NCBI RefSeq assembly: GCF_001540865.1
Contig: NC_033639.1
Coordinates: 62,001 to 126,000, forward strand
Origin: Ananas comosus
Lineage: Eukaryota > Streptophyta > Magnoliopsida > Poales > Bromeliaceae
Reading direction: 5' to 3'
DNA length: 64,000 bases
In this document: positions 57,561 to 64,000 of the stretch, one piece after another
Layout of the letters: every line of letters begins with the position of its first letter
Position numbering within the stretch: position 1 is the stretch's first letter
Translations under genes and position numbers: made by a program
The notes under the pieces: model-generated
What the model saw: the letters and a program-made list of their open reading frames with translations, nothing else
Database searches by the model: none
What the model was told of the DNA's origin: nothing

Positions 57561-58087
57561 GTGGACGGGATTGAATCTGATATCGTTTAATTATTAGGCC
57601 GCGCTTACTTACTAGTCGTCCTTGTGTTAAAATTTCAAATTTATTTATTTCTTGTTATTTCGTGCTTTTTTCTTGTTCAACCTATCTAAAATTCAATTAG
57701 ATTGCACAACAGCCAATGATGGCCCCCAACTCGCGGTGAAGAGTATATATACTTAATTTTTTACTAAACTAAAACAAATGAATTTTTGATTAATACAATT
57801 TATATAAGGAAGAGATGTTCTGATAGCCCATGAGCCAATTATGCCCAACTACCTAATTCAAACCTAACCTTCATTTTTCATAGAACGCCATTTTGGAAAT
57901 AAACCCCTTCTACCTAAAACGGAAAGTTCTGCAATTTTACGAAAGGTTAATGATCGGGGATAGGCCGGATCCGGCCGATTAAGGTGAGATAGTTCAATAA
58001 TAGCCCACGAAACGTAAGATGGTAATGCCGTACAAATAAAATGGCCCTTAACGGGCCGTCCGAGGGCCTACTACGTTTTGCTTACTG

Positions 58088-59425
58088 GGTTTTCCATTTT
58101 AGGTAAAGTCGAAAATAGCAACTCTCGTAAATTGCCCAAAATGGAATGTTTCAGTGTCTCAGGGCCGGAAATATATACTGGTCATAAATCTTGTTTTTTT
58201 TTTTTTTTTCTTTCTTTCTTTCTTTCTTCTTTTTTTCTATTCTGGAGTGATAATAAAAGAGAGATAATTGCTTAATTTTGAGGTAGCAATATCATAATGG
58301 AAAGATTCGCTACAAATATTTTTTTCTTTTTAATCATATTGTACATAAATAAAAAAGTGCGAACTATTAAAATTTTGATATTATAATTTTACTCTAACAG
58401 TGATATTAAATTTGATCTAGATACTTTTTTGGTAGAATTTAATAGTATTTCTATGTGCCTTTTATTAATTTGGACACTAGAACGTAATAAAAATTTGGAT
58501 AGTGAATTAAAATTTTAAATTTTAGATATTTAGTTCACATGTTTAATAGAATGTGCCCTAAAACTAATTTTATTTTGGGGATCAGGTATTCCACTTTTAG
58601 AAGATGCTAACAAAAGCTTATGCTGTTATGCAAATGAAACTTTCAATCTCGGGGCTATTAACGAAAATTACTATTTCCGACTTTACCTAAAAAGGAAAGT
58701 CTCTGGGCGATTTTACCAAAATCGGAAAGAAACGTGATGGAACGTGATAGACCTGATCCGGCCCATTAATGGAACGTGAACTTGGGTCCCTATTTATGTC
58801 TGGGCTAAACGTGATGGCCTATAACCCAACAACAGAGGTGTGATGGCCTTCGATCTAACAGAGGTGTGATGGCCTATAAGCCAACAACAACTCGGCCCAA
58901 GAACCCATTGTAGCACACAGCCTTTTTTTTAATCCGTAAAAGTGCATGAAGCCCCACCTCAAGTATTGAACATTTTTTAATAAACCATTTAGCTATTTTT
59001 CTTTTCAGTAAGATCTCTCAACTTCTTTTTACTTCTTTAAATATTAGATTCTGATACATTTAATTTTTTTTGACTAAAACCACTCGACCTTAGAAAAATG
59101 ATAAATCAAAAGAAAAAAGGATCTCGGTGAAAAAACCAAAAAGAAAAAAAAAAGAAATGCTGAGGGTTTGTAATACATTATAATATACGAGGTATACTAT
59201 ACAATAAACTATGATATATAAAGTACACTATACGATATATTATAATATACAAAGTACAGTGTAATATAAATAGGCCTAGGAACGGCCCAAGCATGGAGCA
59301 AACTGGGCTTCAAATAGTATACATTGGGCCTTAATAGGCCCAATTTAGTTAACGAGCTGAGTACCTTTTTTGGTAAAGTTGGAAATAGTAACTTTCGTTA
59401 ATAACCTAGAAAGTTTCACTTGCCC
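58088..59425 (+). repeat. long inverted repeat, left arm
   Basis: Reads, left to right, TTCCATTTTAGGTAAAGTCG, an AT-rich middle (TTTTACTCTAACAGTGATAT), ATAGAATGTGCCCTAAAACT, GACTTTACCTAAAAAGG, GTGATGGCC repeats, TGCATGAAGCCCCACCTCAA, TATA(C)-rich palindromes near 59170-59260 and GGTAAAGTTGGAAATAGTAA. The reverse complement of 60318-61621 gives the same landmarks in the same order. Confidence 0.8.
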
Positions 59426-60317
59426 CGCTCAATATAAGTTGCAAATTTTTCCTTTTCTTTCCCTTGATCCCCCCTCCGGATCTAGCTAGTACGTTCGAAA
59501 ACTTTGAACCATATTCTCTCCCGGATCTAGCTAGTATTTTTTTTTTTGAGTGGTAGATATATATGTAATTAACAAAAAAAAAAAGAAGAAACAACGGCAA
59601 TGATTTAAAGCTCTACTTTAATAAAAGAACAAAATAAATTAAGGAGGAGCCACCCTCTTTTCGCAAAAAGAAAATAAAAAGAAGGAAAATACGCATAATA
59701 ATGGTAATAAAATAAAATAAACATATATTACGACCCCGGTCGTGCGAATCGATCAAAGCCCACGGAGGGCGGTGTGGTCACCGCTCAGTGAATGTAGGTT
59801 CATTCACCCCATTACTATACTCCACGTAAAATTAAAAACGGCGCTACGAAATGGACAAGGGGGCGGCGTGGGGTAGGTAACCTCACAAATTACACAGCCT
59901 GCGAAGAATGAGCGGTCCCCGCAGACGAGGCCTACTAGGCCAGAGTGAGGCTCTAGCCCATTGGTCCAGAACCCACCCGGCCAAACCAGGCCTGCGGGGT
60001 CTGGTCCAGCTATTCGGGTCGCGCGATGATTTAGTCTATTTTCTTATCCGAACTCAGTGACAAATGCCCTTAATAACAGCCCAAATATAGAATAAGATGG
60101 GCCCTGATAAGCCTATTTTTGAGGTATTTTGTTTTTTATTCTTAAATAAGTAAAAAGTTGGATTGAGCTAAGTTGAGCCCATGGACAAATGGANAACAAA
60201 TAAAAAAGAAAAATCCCGTGAGATTTCTCTAAATTTATCTATTTTTGTTTGCTTAAAGAAAAAGTGCCTTAACAAGAGAATAAACAAAAAGAAAAAAAAA
60301 GCAAATTACAGCATAAT
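59426..60317. other. spacer between the inverted-repeat arms
   Basis: Contains a tandem CCGGATCTAGCTAGTA pair (59476, 59522), poly-A tracts, and a GC-rich block at 59725-60020 (CGACCCCGGTCGTGCGAATC, GGCGGCGTGGGGTAGGTAAC) that may be an LTR or transposon remnant. No gene recognised. Confidence 0.4.
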
Positions 60318-61621
60318 ATTAAGCTCGAAAGTGAAAGTTTCCATTTTCGGGCCATTAACGAGACTTACTATATCCGACTTTACCTAAAATGTAAAGTCCG
60401 AAAATGAAAAATAGCCCAACCCGCGAGGGGCCTTACGCCGGCCCGTTTGGAAAAATCGGCATATTAAGACCAAATATTATACTTATCGAAGCCCATGTCG
60501 CTCCTCGTGTGCGGTTCCTCGGCCCATTTACCAGTATACTTGTATGTTATACTGTACTATGTATATATTAGTGTACTGTATAGTATACTTTGTATATTAT
60601 AATGTAGTATACCCCCTAAACTTTGATTTTTTTTTTTGTTTTGATTTTTTGACTAAGGTCCTTTTAAATTTTTTTTTTTATGAGGTCAAATAAATTTAAA
60701 TATATCAAAATATAATATTAAGAAAATAAAAAATAAGTAGAGGGATCTCAATAAAAAGAAAATTAATTAAAAGATCTATTTCAAAAATGACCAATACTTG
60801 AGGGAGGCTTCATGCATATTTACCTAGGAAAAAAAAAAGGATTTGGACTAAAAGTGGTTGTCGTTGTTGTTGGGTGACGGCCCATCACACCCTCTCTTAG
60901 ATGGAAGGGGAAATACTCCGGAGCCGGATCTAAGTAAATGGGTCCGCACGTTGAGCCCAGTAACAAATGGGCCAGCTCCAATCCCCCTTTTCCGTTTTGG
61001 GTAAAATTGTGGAGCCTTTCCATTTTAGGTAAAGTCGGAAATAGTACGTCTCATTAATAGCCCCAAAATGGAAAGTTTCACTTGCGGACCCTAATTTGCC
61101 CCGCTTATGTCAATATATTCTACAAGTGGAACATCAAATTCCCAAAATAAAATTAGTTTCAGGGCACATTCTATTAAACATGTGAATTAAAGCGTGAAAA
61201 TTTTCAAATAGATATTTGAAATTTAAAATTTTTAAATTACCATCTAAATTTTCATTATTTTCTAATGTCCCAATCAATAAAAGGCACAAAGAAAAACTAT
61301 TAAATCCTACCAAAAAGGAACTTAGATCAAATTTAAATACACCGTTAGAGTAAAATTATAATATAAAAAATTTTAAAGTTCACTCTCTTTTATTATTTAC
61401 AATCTGATTAAAGAGAAAAAACAAAAAAAAAAAATTTGTCGTGAATTTTTCCATTTTGATATTGCACCCCCAAAAAGAAATTTCCATGCATTTATAAAAA
61501 AGAAAAAAAAAAGGTAAGAAATTTATGACCCAATATATTTTTCCGGCTCAAATAGTGAAACTTTCCATTTTGGGTTAATTCACGAGAGTTACTGTTTTCC
61601 ACCTTACCTAAAATGAAAAGC
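60318..61621 (-). repeat. long inverted repeat, right arm
   Basis: Read on the minus strand it parallels 58088-59425 with small indels (e.g. ATAGAATGTGCCCTGAAACT, TGCATGAAGCCTCCCTCAAG). The spacer is ~0.9 kb (59426-60317), and an N lies at 60194 in the spacer. The arms are diverged, so this is not an assembly mirror artefact of identical sequence. Confidence 0.8.
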
Positions 61622-61659
61622 TTACCCAAAATGGCAAAAGGAGAAAAAGGGTAAAAGCA

Positions 61660-62458
61660 AGTTAGGCTGCAGGAAAATTTCCGTTGGTTTGGGGCTCCAG
61701 TGAGCACTTTTCCGTAAAGTCCGAAAATACAGTGAGATGGGCTTAGAGGCTCCGCTCACTGAACTCCCCGGGACAAACAGGGTTGTCGACGGCCCCCCGA
61801 CCATATAATGAGATGGGCTTTGGTAAGGCCACTATAGAATGGAACGAAAGCACTTTTGATAGCTTAGTTAGAAATATAAGTGTACAACACAAGGCCTGCT
61901 ACAAATTAAGCCAGAAGTTTCAGATTAAGTCCGGTCCACCAAAAAATAGGGTCCAACATTTAGGCCGAATATTGGCAAAAGGTCTGAAAGAGCTCATGTG
62001 CTTTCTATTTCAAGGAATAAATGGACCTCAGGACGGCCTAAGTGTAGAATGAAATAGATCTGAATCCGGACCAGCCATAATTTTAGTCTGCGAAGGCCAG
62101 GAGGCTGCACGCCTCGGGCTTCGCGCTAATAGACTTGGATCTTCTTGTCCAGTCGAGAAACCCCGAAGTTTGAAATCCCGAATTTTGGATATTTTATTTT
62201 TGACCTCGGAGCAACCAAGTATTCTAAATAATGATTGTTAATGTGTTAAAAAGCATTTTACTTTCACAAGTGTTATCCATTCACCGGCAGTCTATCTCAT
62301 TTCTACATCACGTCCAAAACATACTTTGTTTATGTTGGTAGTTTTATTCATGTGGTTATTTTCGAAACCATTTTAAGACTTATTTATCCATTCTATTTTG
62401 GAAAATCACCCTTAGACCTATTTTGACTTGTTGCATGATAAGCCGTGCTAAAAAGTGC
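61660..62458 (+). repeat. tandem duplication, copy 1
   Basis: Matches 63215-64000 in the same orientation. Landmarks include TCCGTAAAGTCCGAAAATA, GGTCCAACATTTAGGCCGAA, GGACCTCAGGACGGCC, AGCAACCAA...ATTCTAAATAATGATTGTTA and GACTTGTTGCATGATAAGCC. The offset is 1561 bp at the left and about 1542 bp at the right. An 89-codon open frame inside is not preserved in copy 2. Confidence 0.9.
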
Positions 62459-62639
62459 AATAAGGTCTTACAATTCTCTTGATAGTTTCTTTCTCTGCTA
62501 AATTTGTGTCATTGTTGTTCCATTATTTCATACTATACTTGTTGCTTTTCAGGCGGTATCTATTTGCGTGAGAATGGTCTGGGTTGGGTCCTTTTTACAG
62601 CTTAGGGTGGGCTGGACTATCAAATGCAAAACTTAAAAA

Positions 62640-63180
62640 AAAAAAAAGAAAAACTATGAATATTATCGGCTTCTGTGCATAAGGCCCAATACTGGAATGC
62701 TGGTTGGAACAAGGTGTTCATGGTCCGGTTTCTACAGAGGCTTTGATCATTCCCAATGTGCATGACTGGGGATAGGCCTTAAGCCCGAAAGACTACAGAC
62801 CCCGGGTTTCACATGCTTAGTACGAAAATTGGAGACATGATCATGGCCCGGGCTTATCTCAGCTGGTTTCAATACCTGCAAGGTTTTATGGGTGTGCCAA
62901 GTCAGGCCCAACCCTCGGTGCTTTTTTTTTTTTTTTAACGACATGATGCACGAAAGGTTAGGAATTTAATTGAAATTTGGATAAAAGGCTAGCGACTTTT
63001 CATATAGTTTACGCAAATAATAAAATGATGTCACTATCATTTTTTTTAATTCTCAGTGTATTATAAATTTTTTAATTGTCCATAAATTTTTAAAAACTTA
63101 AATATAGATTGGCAAATATTTTGTAAATTTTATTTTAGCTCCATATATCCCTAAAACATCTAATTTGTATCTGTTTAATT
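62640..63180. other. spacer of the tandem duplication
   Basis: GGCC-rich phrases (AAGGCCCAATACTGGAATGC) followed by AT-rich DNA. No gene recognised. Confidence 0.4.
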
Positions 63181-63214
63181 TTCTATTTTTGAGTGCCCAA
63201 AAAGAAAATTTCCC

Positions 63215-64000
63215 GGGCTGCAGTAAAATCTCCGTTAGTTTGGGGCTTGATGAACATGGGACTTCCCTGTTTCCGTAAAGTCCGAAAATAGAGTGAGATG
63301 GGCTTAGCGGCCCCGCTCACTGAGCCCCCGAGACAAACAGGATTGTCGCCGGCGACCCGAGAGATGAGCTTTGGTAAGTCCACTGTAGAAGGAAACGGAA
63401 GCTGGTTCGAATGTTCGATAGCTTGTCAGAAATATAAGTTGTCAACACAAGGCCTGCTAAAAATTAAGCCAGCAATTTCAGATGCAGTGCGGTCCACAAA
63501 ACAATAGGGTCCAATATTTAGGCCGAACTGAAAGAGATAACAATGTGTGCTTATGATTTCAAGGAGTAAATGGACCTCAGGACGGCCCAAGCTTAGAGAA
63601 AATTTAAGTCTGCGAAGGCCTAGAGGATACTTGCCTCGGGCTGTGCACTAATAGACCTGGATCTCCTTGTCCAGTGGCGAAACCCCGAATTTTGGATATT
63701 TAAGTTTGAATTTACACAATCTCTCTCCTAAGTAGTGGGAGGACTATACTGGAGCAACCAACTATTCTAAATAATGATTGTTAATGTGTTAAAAAGCATT
63801 TTAGTTTCACAGTTGTTATCGATTCACCAGTGGTCTATCTTGTTTCTACGTCACATCCAAAACATACTTTGTTTATGTTAGTAGTCTCATTTGTGTGGTT
63901 ATTTTCAAAACCATTTTAAGACTTATTTATCAATTGTATTTCGGAAAATCACCCTTAGACCTATTTTGACTTGTTGCATGATAAGCCGTGCTAAAAGGTG
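63215..64000 (+). repeat. tandem duplication, copy 2, runs off the window
   Basis: Second copy, with a ~45-bp insertion (CACAATCTCTCTCCTAAGTA near 63716) and small deletions relative to copy 1. It is still matching at base 64000, so the array continues to the right. Confidence 0.9.

Overview
This window looks like intergenic and pericentromere-like nuclear DNA of a flowering plant, probably a monocot. The evidence is plant-type repeats (Helitrons, Tourist/PIF-Harbinger-like and hAT MITEs, a CACTA end, LTR elements primed by initiator tRNA-Met, a miniature TRIM/SMART element), degenerate TTTAGGG tracts, a plant Q-type C2H2 zinc-finger gene, and gene fragments with plant exon/intron structure. 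The species cannot be fixed from sequence alone; a bromeliad-like monocot is my weak guess. Five single N bases (2350, 6404, 26138, 51096, 60194) may mark joins or ambiguous calls. I found no bacterial-style operon, CRISPR array or phage.

Layout. 0-11 kb: AT-rich AAATTT low-complexity DNA, a split direct repeat, telomere-like tracts, a minus-strand Helitron end, MITEs, the 5' half of a tRNA-Tyr gene, a TACATATC-type satellite whose orientation inverts, and a CACTA end. 11.4-17.7 kb: a C2H2 zinc-finger gene (minus) carrying a +1 frameshift, a small secreted-peptide gene with a good TATA box, and a partial second copy of the zinc-finger gene joined to an LTR fragment and flanked by a ~0.85-kb direct duplication. 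17.98-22.39 kb: a complete Helitron with an intron-bearing RPA-like gene and a nested solo LTR. 22.4-33 kb: mostly noncoding, with a MITE, one ArfGAP exon, a TRIM/SMART element, a second minus-strand Helitron 3' end and a hAT MITE with a perfect 8-bp target duplication. 33.2-39.3 kb: a broken UDP-apiose/xylose synthase (AXS) gene on the minus strand, with exon 1 duplicated and fused to a piece of a MAEA/GID9-like gene. Its intron hosts a young 4.9-kb LTR retrotransposon that encodes only a Gag-protease remnant. 39.4-57.5 kb: a diffuse GGCC-rich degenerate repeat family interspersed with hAT, Tourist-like and Helitron elements. 58-64 kb: a ~3.5-kb imperfect palindrome, then a 1.55-kb-period tandem duplication running off the end.

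Most of the content is mobile DNA and gene debris. The only candidate functional genes are the zinc-finger gene (frame broken as read), the 45-residue secreted peptide, the Helitron RPA-like gene, and possibly an unidentified promoter/first exon near 52 kb. The most interesting structures are the MAEA-AXS chimaera lying upstream of a Helitron terminus, the Gag-only retrotransposon, the long palindrome, and the TIR elements filled with AAATTT arrays.
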